The translations under genes and the position numbers were made by a program. Positions 9,166-15,992 of a DNA stretch of 64,000 nucleotides are shown here, one piece after another; the stretch's first letter is position 1; each line of letters begins with the position of its first letter. Under the pieces are notes generated by a model. That model ran no database searches. It was not told the origin of the DNA and saw only the letters and a list, made by a program, of their open reading frames with translations. The stretch comes from Brevundimonas bacteroides DSM 4726 (GTDB lineage Bacteria; Pseudomonadota; Alphaproteobacteria; Caulobacterales; Caulobacteraceae): positions 355,501 to 419,500 of the forward strand of contig NZ_JNIX01000007.1 in assembly GCF_000701445.1 (NCBI RefSeq), read 5' to 3'.

Positions 9166-9605
9166 TGGTCGTCTCCATTGTCGGCGTAGCCCAGGTCCTC
9201 GATGTCGTCGTCCGACAGACGCTTGGATTCCCAGTGGGCCGCGCTGGCCTGGGCACCCTTCACGTCTTCCATCAGCCCGGCGTAGACGAGGTCGACCTCA
9301 TCCTCGCCGGGCTCGTCGGCACCCAGCTCCTGGTCGCTGACCCGCGCCGAATCCGCTCCGAACAGCGGATCGGCGTCAGGCTCCACGCCTTCAGCGCTCA
9401 ACTTGTCGTCGAGGTCGAGGTCGTCCTCGTCGAACTCCTCCGCGTCGGCGTCGCCGTCGGCTGAGGTGACATCCAGCACCTCCGGTAGGTCCTCGAACGT
9501 CCGGAACTCATTCGTCGGCGCGCCGGCGTCAGCGGGGTCGAAGTTGTCCTCGTCGAAGACCTCGGACTGGTCCTGTTCGTCGAGGCCGGTGTCGGTGTCA
9601 GGCAT
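9162..9605 (-). CDS. Highly acidic hypothetical protein
   Basis: A 147-residue protein dominated by Asp and Glu (for example EEFDEDDLDLDDKLSAEG), probably largely disordered. The C-terminal end (ASAAHWESKRLSDDDIEDLGYA) looks more structured. GGGAGG lies seven bases before ATG 9605, a good ribosome site. It is followed by an ATGA overlap with the 75-residue acidic protein. I do not recognise a family with known function. Confidence 0.7.
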   Translation of the reverse strand: MPDTDTGLDEQDQSEVFDEDNFDPADAGAPTNEFRTFEDLPEVLDVTSADGDADAEEFDEDDLDLDDKLSAEGVEPDADPLFGADSARVSDQELGADEPGEDEVDLVYAGLMEDVKGAQASAAHWESKRLSDDDIEDLGYADNGDDQ

Positions 9606-9656
9606 GGTCGCCTCCCTGTGTGGAAGGTCAACGCGGCCGGGCAGGGCGGCGTTCCC

Positions 9657-11510
9657 TCAGGCGACCTCGGCCTCCAGCGCGGCACGGATTTCGCCGATCG
9701 CTCGCGGCCAGCCGTCGAAGCCGCCGGTCGCGAAGGTGCGCACCCGCGGATAGAAGGGATAGCGGTCTGTCCCCAGCAGGTGCCAATCGTCCGGGGCATG
9801 AATCAGCCAGGTGCGGGCCCCGGATGCGGCGGCCAGGTTGGTCCCCGCGATGCCCGGTCCGATGACCAGATCGAGCGCGCACGAAATGGCTGCCAGATCG
9901 TCGAGATCGTCCTTCAGGTTCATCGGCGGTGTCCAGATGCGCACACCGGCCGCCTCCGCCGCGGCCAGATCGTCGGACACATCCCCGCACTGCAGATTGA
10001 CCATGACGCAACCCGGCGCTGTCAGCACCGGCTTCCACCGCTCGAAGCTGGAGAAGTAGCGCGCCCGCACCCCGGTCAGAACCAGGCTCTTCCAGTGCAG
10101 CCCGACCTTGAAGCCTGGGCCTAGGGCCTCCAGCTCAATTTTCCAACGCGCGAGCTTGGCGGGATCGGGCGTCAGGTAGCCGTCCCGGTCGGGGAAGGCA
10201 GACAGCTCGGTGCGATACTGCGCCAGCAGGGCCGCCATCGGTGTCCAGGCGTCGGCCTTGCCTTCGCGCTCGGCGACCTCCTCCATGAAGGGGCAGTAGC
10301 GGTGCAGCCGACCCTCGATCCGCACCGCCCGGTGTCCGCCGACGACCGCTGTCGGAAAGCTGCGCTGATAGAGATCGACGAGGCGCGGCTCGACCGCGAT
10401 GAAGACCTTGCCCTCCGGCCCCACGGCCTCGATCACGTCGGGCAGGCAGGTTCCGAACACCATTTCGTCGGCGATGCCCTGTTCGCCGACGACGAGCAGG
10501 CGCTTGCCGCGGATGTCGGTCGTCGCCGGGTCCCAGCGGGGCGCATCGACCACGACCCGCATGGCTTCGGGCATCTCGGGGTCGAGGCGCACCTCGTATT
10601 CGTCGAAGCCTTCCTTCAGTCGCCCCATGCCCATCAGCAGCATGGCCCGCGCCATCCGCATCATGGCATTCTCATAGGGGCTCTCGGCCCCGGGAAGCGC
10701 CTGATCCAGATCAGCCAGCGCACGCTCGGGCTCGCCCAGCGGCTGGAGCGCATTCGCGCGATTGTAGCGGGCCTTGGCAAAACCTTCGTCCAGCCTCAGC
10801 GCCTCGTCGAAGAAGGGCAGGCTCTCCCCCATCCGGCCCTGATCCGACAGAACCGTGCCGATGGTGTTCCATAGCGTCGGGCTCTCCGGCTCGATGGCGA
10901 TCAGGTCACGCAGCCGGTCGATGGCTTCGTCGTACCGCTTCTGGTCGCGTAGGACGCAGGCCAGGTTGTTGGTGCCCTCGACGTGTCCGGGTTCCATCGA
11001 CAGAAACTTCAGCAGCAGCTTCTCGGCGATATCCAGGTGTCCCAGCCGTTGCGCCAGCCGCGCCAGATCATGGGCGATGTTGGCGTCTTCCGGCAGGATG
11101 CGCAGCGCCGCGTCATAGGCGTCCAGCGCTTCGGACAGCCGCCCGCTCTTTTCCTGGGCGATGGCCAGGACATGCCAGGCGACGCCATTGCGCTCATCCG
11201 TCTGCAGAAGCGCCAGCGCCCGCTTCGCCGCCGCTTGATAGTCGCCCATGCGGATCGAGGCGACGGCCGCCTTTAGCTGTTCGACCGTCTTCTTCTGCGC
11301 CTTGGCGTTCGGCCCCCGCGTGTCGGCCAGCGCATGCGAAAGCCGCCGGATCGCGGCAGGGGAGGCCGCGTCGCCGGTCGCATCTTGAACCAGGGGCATA
11401 TGGCCAAGCGCCGGCTCGGCGGTTTGGGCGTCGGCAGGGAAGGCGAGGGGCATGAAGGGACTCGAAAGCGGTGGGGCGAAGCCTGCACCCAGCTTGGCTT
11501 TCGGTGTCAT
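9657..11510 (-). CDS. TPR protein with glycosyltransferase-like C-terminus (FlmG/FlbA-like)
   Basis: The 617-residue protein has at least six tetratricopeptide repeats between about residues 70 and 340 (for example AWHVLAIAQEKSGRLSEALD and TLWNTIGTVLSDQGRMGESL). A C-terminal domain with Rossmann-like segments follows (KRLLVVGEQGIADEMVFGT, GFKVGLHWKSLVLTG, LDLVIGPGIAGTNLAAASG), as in TPR-linked glycosyltransferases. Caulobacter FlmG combines TPRs with a glycosyltransferase that modifies flagellins, and FlbA is a related protein of the flagellin cluster. Here the gene is divergent from flbT-flaF-flagellin, with 87 bases between. The product is therefore a good candidate for flagellin O-glycosylation, but this rests on architecture and context. 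Confidence 0.75.
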   Translation of the reverse strand: MTPKAKLGAGFAPPLSSPFMPLAFPADAQTAEPALGHMPLVQDATGDAASPAAIRRLSHALADTRGPNAKAQKKTVEQLKAAVASIRMGDYQAAAKRALALLQTDERNGVAWHVLAIAQEKSGRLSEALDAYDAALRILPEDANIAHDLARLAQRLGHLDIAEKLLLKFLSMEPGHVEGTNNLACVLRDQKRYDEAIDRLRDLIAIEPESPTLWNTIGTVLSDQGRMGESLPFFDEALRLDEGFAKARYNRANALQPLGEPERALADLDQALPGAESPYENAMMRMARAMLLMGMGRLKEGFDEYEVRLDPEMPEAMRVVVDAPRWDPATTDIRGKRLLVVGEQGIADEMVFGTCLPDVIEAVGPEGKVFIAVEPRLVDLYQRSFPTAVVGGHRAVRIEGRLHRYCPFMEEVAEREGKADAWTPMAALLAQYRTELSAFPDRDGYLTPDPAKLARWKIELEALGPGFKVGLHWKSLVLTGVRARYFSSFERWKPVLTAPGCVMVNLQCGDVSDDLAAAEAAGVRIWTPPMNLKDDLDDLAAISCALDLVIGPGIAGTNLAAASGARTWLIHAPDDWHLLGTDRYPFYPRVRTFATGGFDGWPRAIGEIRAALEAEVA

Positions 11511-11597
11511 AGCACATGGTTAACCACGGCCGTTTAACGTCCTTCAGTCACCGTCCGGCTACTCAGGAGGCCACGACGGGAGAGGGAGGCCCGGCCG

Positions 11598-11981
11598 ATG
11601 CCGCTTAAGCTGTCTTTGAAACCCGGCGAGAAGTTCGTCCTGAACGGCGCGGTCGTTCAGAACGGCGACCGGCGCGGCGTGCTGATCCTCCAGAACAAGG
11701 CCTCGGTGCTGCGCGAAAAGGACATCATGCAGGTCGAGGAGGTCACCACTCCGGCCAAGCGCATCTATTTCCCGGTCATGATGATGTACCTGGACGAGGC
11801 GGCCGTGCCCAAGGTCTACGACGAGTTCGTCACCCGTCTGTCGGAGTTCATGAACGCCACCCGCAATCCGGCGATCATGGCCGAGTGCGTGGCGTGCTCG
11901 AAGCACGTGATGGCGCGCGAGTACTACAAGGCGCTCATGAGCGCCCGGAAGATCGTGGACTATGAGGAAAGCCTGACCTGA
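11598..11981 (+). CDS. flbT: Flagellin synthesis post-transcriptional regulator FlbT
   Basis: The 127-residue protein starts [20 protein letters not shown] and contains [15 protein letters not shown] and [11 protein letters not shown], as expected for FlbT at normal family length. In Caulobacter, FlbT binds the 5' leader of flagellin mRNA and lowers its translation and stability until the hook is complete. The gene is divergent from the TPR-glycosyltransferase. It has a purine-rich ribosome site (GGGAGAGGGAGG) and overlaps flaF by one base (TGATG). Confidence 0.95.
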   Translation: MPLKLSLKPGEKFVLNGAVVQNGDRRGVLILQNKASVLREKDIMQVEEVTTPAKRIYFPVMMMYLDEAAVPKVYDEFVTRLSEFMNATRNPAIMAECVACSKHVMAREYYKALMSARKIVDYEESLT

Positions 11982-12346
11982 TGCTGTCAGCCTATTCCCA
12001 GGCATCGACGCGCACCGAGACCCCGCGCGAGATGGAATACCGCCTTTTTGGCCAGGTGACGCGGGCCCTGATCCACGCCTCCACTGTGGACAAGACCGAC
12101 ATCAAGACCCGCATCGACGCGCTCGATTGGAACCGCCGTCTCTGGTCGGTCTTGGCCACTGATTGCGCCGATCCGTCCAATCAGTTGAACAGTCCGATGC
12201 GGGCACAGATCATCTCGCTCAGCCTGTTCGTCGCCCGTCATTCCTCCGCCGTTATGCGGGGCGAGGAAGACTTCGAACCCTTGATCGACATCAACCGCGC
12301 GATCATGCAGGGACTGGCGCCTCAGGGCGGCCAGCAGGCGGCGTAG
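11981..12346 (+). CDS. flaF: Flagellin regulator/chaperone FlaF
   Basis: A 121-residue protein beginning [19 protein letters not shown], a typical FlaF opening, with the conserved [16 protein letters not shown] segment. FlaF acts in flagellin secretion and, in Caulobacter, works against FlbT to permit flagellin synthesis. Its start overlaps the stop of flbT by one base, giving translational coupling. The gene is followed by a palindromic repeat and then the flagellin gene under its own promoter. Confidence 0.93.
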   Translation: MLSAYSQASTRTETPREMEYRLFGQVTRALIHASTVDKTDIKTRIDALDWNRRLWSVLATDCADPSNQLNSPMRAQIISLSLFVARHSSAVMRGEEDFEPLIDINRAIMQGLAPQGGQQAA

Positions 12347-12350
12347 GGCT

Positions 12351-12523
12351 CCCTCTCCCAGAGCGAGAGGGCTTGAGCGCCCGAAAGCCGTCCGGCGATC
12401 GGACTTGCGCGCAAGGGAGAAGGGTTCCGCCCTTACCGGTTTGCGCCTTGCGCCCTCACCCTTTCGGCTGACGGATCGCGGCGCGCTCTCCGAGCCCCAA
12501 CCCCTCTTTGCTCGGGAGAGGGA
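12351..12523 (+). repeat. Long palindromic intergenic repeat, copy 1
   Basis: About 173 bases made of two outer hairpins (CCCTCTCCC...GAGAGGG type) joined by inverted arms. The left arm has GAGGGCTTGAGCGCCCGA and the right arm has CCCTCACCCTTTCGGC. The same layout recurs at 25153-25326 in the same orientation, and at 36538-36707 and 41773-41943 in the opposite orientation. It fills the flaF to flagellin gap and may end the flbT-flaF transcript. This copy is the most diverged of the four. Confidence 0.85.
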
Positions 12524-12620
12524 TTGGGGCGGGTAGGAAAGTTCGGGCCGTAACCGGTGATAAATTGCCGGGCTGTCTACGCCCCTCAAAACTTTCCCAA
12601 TCCTTTCAATCGGCTGCTTC

Positions 12621-12636
12621 CGGCCCGCTGCTTGCG
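12621..12636 (+). promoter_or_regulatory. Sigma-54 promoter of the flagellin gene
   Basis: CGGCCCGCTGCTTGCG matches the sigma-54 consensus TGGCACG-N4-TTGCW. The GG at -24 (12622-12623) and GC at -12 (12634-12635) are ten bases apart, as required. The start of transcription would be near 12647, leaving a leader of about 64 bases before the flagellin ATG. Late flagellins in Caulobacter are sigma-54/FlbD dependent. TTGCCGGGC near 12565 might be part of an enhancer site, but that is uncertain. Confidence 0.8.
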
Positions 12637-12710
12637 TGTGCGCGCGCAGGACCAGAACCGGTTCAACGGCCAGAAGGCCGTCACCCCGACCAGAATGGAA
12701 GGATTGTTTC

Positions 12711-13541
12711 ATGGCCAACTCGGTCAACACCAACTACGGCGCGATGATCGCGCTGCAGAACCTGAACGCCACCAACGCCGAACTGGCGATGACCCAGACC
12801 CGGATCAACACCGGCAAAAAGGTCTCCAACGCCAAGGACAACGGGGCCATCTGGGCGATCGCCCAGGGTCAACGGGCCGATATCGGCGCCCTGGGGGCGG
12901 TCAAATCGTCGCTCGACCGCGGCATATCGGCGGTCGACGTCAGCTTGGCGGCCGGCGAGAGCGTCTCTGACCTCTTGCTGCAACTGAAGGAGAAGGCGCT
13001 GGCGGCCACGGATCGGTCGCTGTCTACGGCATCGAGGGCGGCCCTGAACGAGGACTTCAAGGCGATCCGCGACCAGATCACGACCGTGACCAACAACGCC
13101 GACTTCAACGGGATCAACCTTCTGAAGACCGGCGCGACGGGTTTCGCGGCCCTGGCCAATGCGGCCGGCACCGCGACCCTGACGGTCCAGGCCGAGGTCC
13201 TGGCTCTGGGATCGACCAACGTCACCGTTGCGGCCACCACGACCATCGGCACTGCGACCCTGGCCACCACGGCGCTGGGTCTGGTGAACGCCTCGATCGA
13301 CAATGTGTCCGGTGCGCTCGCGCGTCTGGGCACCAAGGCGAAGGCCCTGGAGACCCATCGCACCTTCGTCGGGAAACTGACGGACGCGCTGGAAGCCGGG
13401 GTGGGCAATCTGGTGGACGCCGATCTGGCGAAGGAAAGCGCCAAGCTCCAGTCGCTGCAGACCAAGCAGCAGCTCGGGGTCCAGGCGCTAGGCATCGCCA
13501 ACCAGTCGCCGCAGATCCTTCTGTCGCTGTTCAGGAACTAG
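12711..13541 (+). CDS. Flagellin
   Basis: I start the gene at ATG 12711, preceded by GGAAGGA at seven-base spacing. An upstream in-frame ATG at 12636 lies before the predicted transcript start. The 276-residue product opens with MANSVNTNYGAMIALQNLN, the standard flagellin N-terminal helix, followed by TQTRINTGKKVSNAKDNGA. It ends with LGVQALGIANQSPQILLSLFR, the C-terminal helix. The variable middle is short and rich in Ala, Thr and Val (residues about 140-205), with many Thr/Ser available for glycosylation. This fits the Caulobacter FljK/FljL size class. It is the main structural subunit of the filament, served by FlbT, FlaF and probably the TPR-glycosyltransferase next door. Confidence 0.95.
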   Translation: MANSVNTNYGAMIALQNLNATNAELAMTQTRINTGKKVSNAKDNGAIWAIAQGQRADIGALGAVKSSLDRGISAVDVSLAAGESVSDLLLQLKEKALAATDRSLSTASRAALNEDFKAIRDQITTVTNNADFNGINLLKTGATGFAALANAAGTATLTVQAEVLALGSTNVTVAATTTIGTATLATTALGLVNASIDNVSGALARLGTKAKALETHRTFVGKLTDALEAGVGNLVDADLAKESAKLQSLQTKQQLGVQALGIANQSPQILLSLFRN

Positions 13542-13553
13542 TGAGCGTAAGGG

Positions 13554-13585
13554 ACGCCGGGGGCTCGCCTCCGGCGTTTCTGTTT
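13554..13585 (+). terminator. Intrinsic terminator of the flagellin gene
   Basis: ACGCCGG (13554-13560) pairs with CCGGCGT (13571-13577), extended inward by further pairs around a CTCG loop, and is followed by TTCTGTTT. It lies 12 bases after the flagellin stop. Confidence 0.85.
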
Positions 13586-13675
13586 GGGCCGACCGACTGC
13601 GATCACGAAGTCGGCATCGGGGCTTTGCGCGGCAGCCGAACCACCCCTACCTTCATCATCCCTGTTCAACAGTCG

Positions 13676-13691
13676 AAAGGAGGTGATCCAG
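13676..13691 (+). promoter_or_regulatory. Extended Shine-Dalgarno matching the 16S rRNA 3' end
   Basis: AAAGGAGGTGATCCAG is complementary over 16 bases to the conserved 3' end of alphaproteobacterial 16S rRNA (CTGGATCACCTCCTTT, from general knowledge). Normal ribosome sites match 4-7 bases. The core GGAGG sits seven bases before GTG 13691. Confidence 0.8.
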
Positions 13692-13756
13692 TGATCTCAT
13701 TGTCCCATACCCGTGCGGTGACCGGTTGCTGGTCCTCTGGCGAGGTCCGGGTCTGA
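13691..13756 (+). CDS. 21-residue ORF in a structured small transcript
   Basis: GTG 13691 to TGA 13754-13756 encodes 21 residues (ISLSHTRAVTGCWSSGEVRV after the start). The start follows an exceptionally long Shine-Dalgarno. CTCATTGTC (13696-13704), just inside the ORF, is perfectly complementary to GACAATGAG (13796-13804) downstream, which could close the whole ORF into a stem. A second hairpin, GTCTGA/TCAGAC (13751-13767), spans the stop codon. A strong terminator follows at 13803. The combination looks like a regulatory mRNA or sRNA carrying a short ORF. I do not recognise the peptide, and no membrane segment is present. An artefact is possible but the layered signals argue against it. Confidence 0.55.
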   Translation: MISLSHTRAVTGCWSSGEVRV

Positions 13757-13802
13757 TCCTTTCAGACAAGGCTAAGGTCGACCGTCTCGTGGTCAGACAA
13801 TG

Positions 13803-13839
13803 AGGGCCGTCGGGGCAACCCGGCGGCCCTTTGTTGTTG
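13803..13839 (+). terminator. Strong intrinsic terminator with GCAA loop
   Basis: A 12-pair stem (AGGGCCGTCGGG with CCCGGCGGCCCT, one T-G pair) closes on GCAA, a stable tetraloop, and is followed by TTTGTTGTT. It would end the small transcript carrying the 21-codon ORF. The stem could also serve the convergent exoD transcript. Confidence 0.9.
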
Positions 13840-13883
13840 GGGGCTACCGCTCGACGCGCGGCGTCTCGCTGCTTGAGCCCGGG
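13838..13883 (-). other. Conserved structured motif, copy 1
   Basis: On the minus strand CCCGGGCTCAAGCAGCGAG, then ACGC-CGC-GCGT, then CGAGCGGTAGCCC. The same flanks, 19 and 13 bases and all identical, occur at 42627-42676, where the stem is GGAC-CGC-GTCC. Both copies sit next to a GC-rich hairpin separated by a CAACAA-like spacer. The sense strand is not certain. Confidence 0.65.
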
Positions 13884-13895
13884 TTTGGCGCGCGG

Positions 13896-14558
13896 TCAGC
13901 CGCCGAACAGGCCGGTGACCCACTGCCAGGCCGACTGCCAGTAGCCTGCGGTGGCGAGGAACAGCCGGGAGATCACCTCCCACGCCAGCCAGACGAAGAC
14001 GCAGAACCCCGCGACCCCGATCCAGGCCACGGCGATGGCCACGCCGTCCTTCTGCATCAGCCCGAACCCGAACAGGGCCACGAACAGTGACGGGAACAGA
14101 TTGCCTCCGAAGATCGGCAGCATGACGATGATCGTAAGCAGACAGGAAGTCGCGCCGATCAGCACCTCTGCGATCTCGCTGGACATGAAGCTGAGCCGGG
14201 GCTTGGACAGGCGCTCGATGGTCTGCAGCGGTTTCCGCACCCGCGCGATCACGCCCCGGAAGTTCTCGCGCGGCAGGCTCGATTTCAGCGCCCACTTCGG
14301 CATCCACAACTGGTCCTGCCGCGTCGCCAGCTGCAGGCAGATCAGGAGCAGAGGCGCCCCCAGGATCGTCGTCGACCCCGGGATGGGCGAGGCGATGGCG
14401 TTCACCAGGCCGAAGAACACCATCATGGCTCCGAAGCCGCGCTCGCCGAACGCGTTCACCAGCTCGCCGAGGTAGAGCTTTTCATCGTCCTTGGCGGCGA
14501 TGTCCTCGAGCACCTGTGAGAAGGGTCGGTTGTCGCTCTGATAATCGTAGTCGGGCAT
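13896..14558 (-). CDS. ExoD family membrane protein (first of two)
   Basis: The 220-residue protein has an N-terminal cytoplasmic part followed by four or more membrane segments. Family hallmarks include GELVNAFGERGFGAMMVFFGLVNAIASPIPG and IFGGNLFPSLFVALFGFGLMQKDG. ExoD was described in Rhizobium as needed for normal exopolysaccharide production, with an unclear biochemical role. A paralogue lies 77 bases upstream on the same strand, so this looks like a tandem duplication that has since diverged. Confidence 0.88.
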   Translation of the reverse strand: MPDYDYQSDNRPFSQVLEDIAAKDDEKLYLGELVNAFGERGFGAMMVFFGLVNAIASPIPGSTTILGAPLLLICLQLATRQDQLWMPKWALKSSLPRENFRGVIARVRKPLQTIERLSKPRLSFMSSEIAEVLIGATSCLLTIIVMLPIFGGNLFPSLFVALFGFGLMQKDGVAIAVAWIGVAGFCVFVWLAWEVISRLFLATAGYWQSAWQWVTGLFGG

Positions 14559-14635
14559 CGGCGACGGGCATCTCGAAGGGGTGAGGGTGATCTAGGGCCG
14601 AGCTTGCCCGCTGGCCACTTAACATTCCGACAGAA

Positions 14636-15271
14636 CTACAGGACCTGACCAATCCAGTCGGCGCCGGCTTGGAAACCCGCGACCACCAGACGCCAGGCGA
14701 AGACCAGGACCGCCGCCGTGATCGCGGTCATCACCCACCCCAGCAGCACGGCCAGCCCGTCCCTCTGCATGACGCCGAGCGAGAAGAAGCCCATGGCGAT
14801 CGCCGGGAGCAGGTTCCCGCCGAACACCGGAAGCACAAGAATGGCCGACAGCAGCAGGCAGGCGAGGCCGACCAGCCCCTGGCCCAGCCGGCCGGTCAGG
14901 AAGTAGAGGCGAGGTCGCGACAGGGCTTCCGAGAAGCGGATGATCTTCATGAGCCGTCCGCTGAGCGTCCTGAAGGTGCTCCTGCTGACCGAGGCCCGCC
15001 CCAGCCAGCGCGGCAGCCACAGCGTCTCGCGCCCCCAGGCCAGTTCGGCCGACAGGAACAGCAGCGGCGCCCCTGTCAGGGTCGTCCCTCCGGGCGGCCA
15101 GGGCAGCATGTTGACGATGGCGAACAGCAGCATCACCGCCCCGAACGCCCGCTCGCCGAAGGCCTCCACGATCTCGCCGAGACACAACCTCTCGGCGCCG
15201 CGCGACCCGAGCCGTTCCAGTGTGTCGGAAAAGCGCAGCGGTCGTCCGGTCGAGGTCGTCGTCAGATCCAT
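14636..15271 (-). CDS. ExoD family membrane protein (second of two)
   Basis: A 211-residue protein with the same layout as its downstream neighbour: GEIVEAFGERAFGAVMLLFAIVNMLPWPPGG near the N-terminus and VFGGNLLPAIAMGFFSLGVMQRDG later, with several membrane helices. Motif positions match between the two proteins but overall similarity is moderate, indicating an old duplication. Membership in the ExoD family is clear; a role in polysaccharide production or envelope homeostasis is inferred only. Confidence 0.88.
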   Translation of the reverse strand: MDLTTTSTGRPLRFSDTLERLGSRGAERLCLGEIVEAFGERAFGAVMLLFAIVNMLPWPPGGTTLTGAPLLFLSAELAWGRETLWLPRWLGRASVSRSTFRTLSGRLMKIIRFSEALSRPRLYFLTGRLGQGLVGLACLLLSAILVLPVFGGNLLPAIAMGFFSLGVMQRDGLAVLLGWVMTAITAAVLVFAWRLVVAGFQAGADWIGQVL

Positions 15272-15320
15272 TCAGTCAGCCTAGGCGACGACGATGAAGG
15301 TTTCGCGCCCCACGCCGCGT

Positions 15321-15506
15321 TCAGGATTTGGCCGCGTGCTCGGGCTTGCCCTTCCTCTTGGTGTGGGCGAATTCCTCGAGCTGCTTCTCGGACATCGACA
15401 GCATCGACCTGGAAGCGCCCTTGAGCTTGGACTTGGGTGTGTCGCCGCGTTTGGCGGACAGGGCGGCTCCGGCGGCTTTCTGCTGGGCGGCGGATTTTGC
15501 GGGCAT
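15321..15506 (-). CDS. DUF3008 family small basic protein
   Basis: A 61-residue lysine-rich protein starting MPAKSAAQQKAAGAALSAKR and containing SMSEKQLEEFAHTKRKG, which are the hallmarks of DUF3008. AAGGAG sits seven bases before ATG 15506. Such proteins are cytoplasmic and of unknown function; the basic composition suggests nucleic-acid contact, but this is a guess. Confidence 0.85.
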   Translation of the reverse strand: MPAKSAAQQKAAGAALSAKRGDTPKSKLKGASRSMLSMSEKQLEEFAHTKRKGKPEHAAKS

Positions 15507-15554
15507 GGCGGGTCTCCTTCCGCCGCAACCAACCCGTTGCGCCTCGCCGCGTTC

Positions 15555-15992
15555 CTAGAATCCGACGCACGCCGTCTGCTGGATCAGCATGACGGCGTCC
15601 TGGTCGAAACGCTCGACGTAGGCGGTCCGGATCGCGTCGAGCGACGCTTGCTCGGTCTCGGCTCCGGTCAACACGACCATGACGGTCTTGGACGGTTCCC
15701 GCACGATGACGCCGTCCGGTCCTCGCCATTGTCCGGAAACGTCGGCGACGCTCAGTCCGTCCGGAAAACGGGGAGTGATCTCCGCGTCGACGAAGTCTTG
15801 CCATTCGGTGTCTGACACACCCATCGACCCTCCGATGAAGCGGCCGAAGTAGAGATGCGCCACAGGCGTCGGCGACAGGCCCGCGGCGCAGGCGGCCGAC
15901 CCGCGCGCCTCGACCCGCTCGACATCCACGCTGACACACGCGCCAAGCGCCAGGGAACCCGCCAGTCCGATGACAGCGCGTATCATGTTCAC
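15555..15992 (-). CDS. DUF3574 lipoprotein
   Basis: The 145-residue protein has a lipoprotein signal, [11 protein letters not shown], with the lipidated cysteine at residue 19. A DUF3574 domain follows: [21 protein letters not shown], then [21 protein letters not shown] and [11 protein letters not shown]. The function of this domain is unknown. Its start overlaps the stop of the isovaleryl-CoA dehydrogenase gene by four bases (15989-15992), so the two are probably co-transcribed even though no functional link is evident. Confidence 0.85.
   Translation of the reverse strand: MNMIRAVIGLAGSLALGACVSVDVERVEARGSAACAAGLSPTPVAHLYFGRFIGGSMGVSDTEWQDFVDAEITPRFPDGLSVADVSGQWRGPDGVIVREPSKTVMVVLTGAETEQASLDAIRTAYVERFDQDAVMLIQQTACVGF

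Noticed and set aside
11519..11540. CtrA site between the TPR gene and flbT (TTAA...TTAA)
   Set aside because: The two TTAA halves are ten bases apart, not seven, so it does not fit the consensus.
12347..12540. CRISPR array or tandem repeat among the recurring sequences
   Set aside because: Copies are dispersed single palindromic units between genes, not regularly spaced direct repeats with spacers.
13676..13691. Remnant of a 16S rRNA gene
   Set aside because: The match is the complement of the 16S end on the ORF's strand. Upstream and downstream bases do not continue as rRNA.
13541..13756. Full 71-codon frame ending at the small ORF's stop
   Set aside because: It begins inside the flagellin stop region and crosses the flagellin terminator. 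The 21-codon part with the long Shine-Dalgarno is the better candidate.
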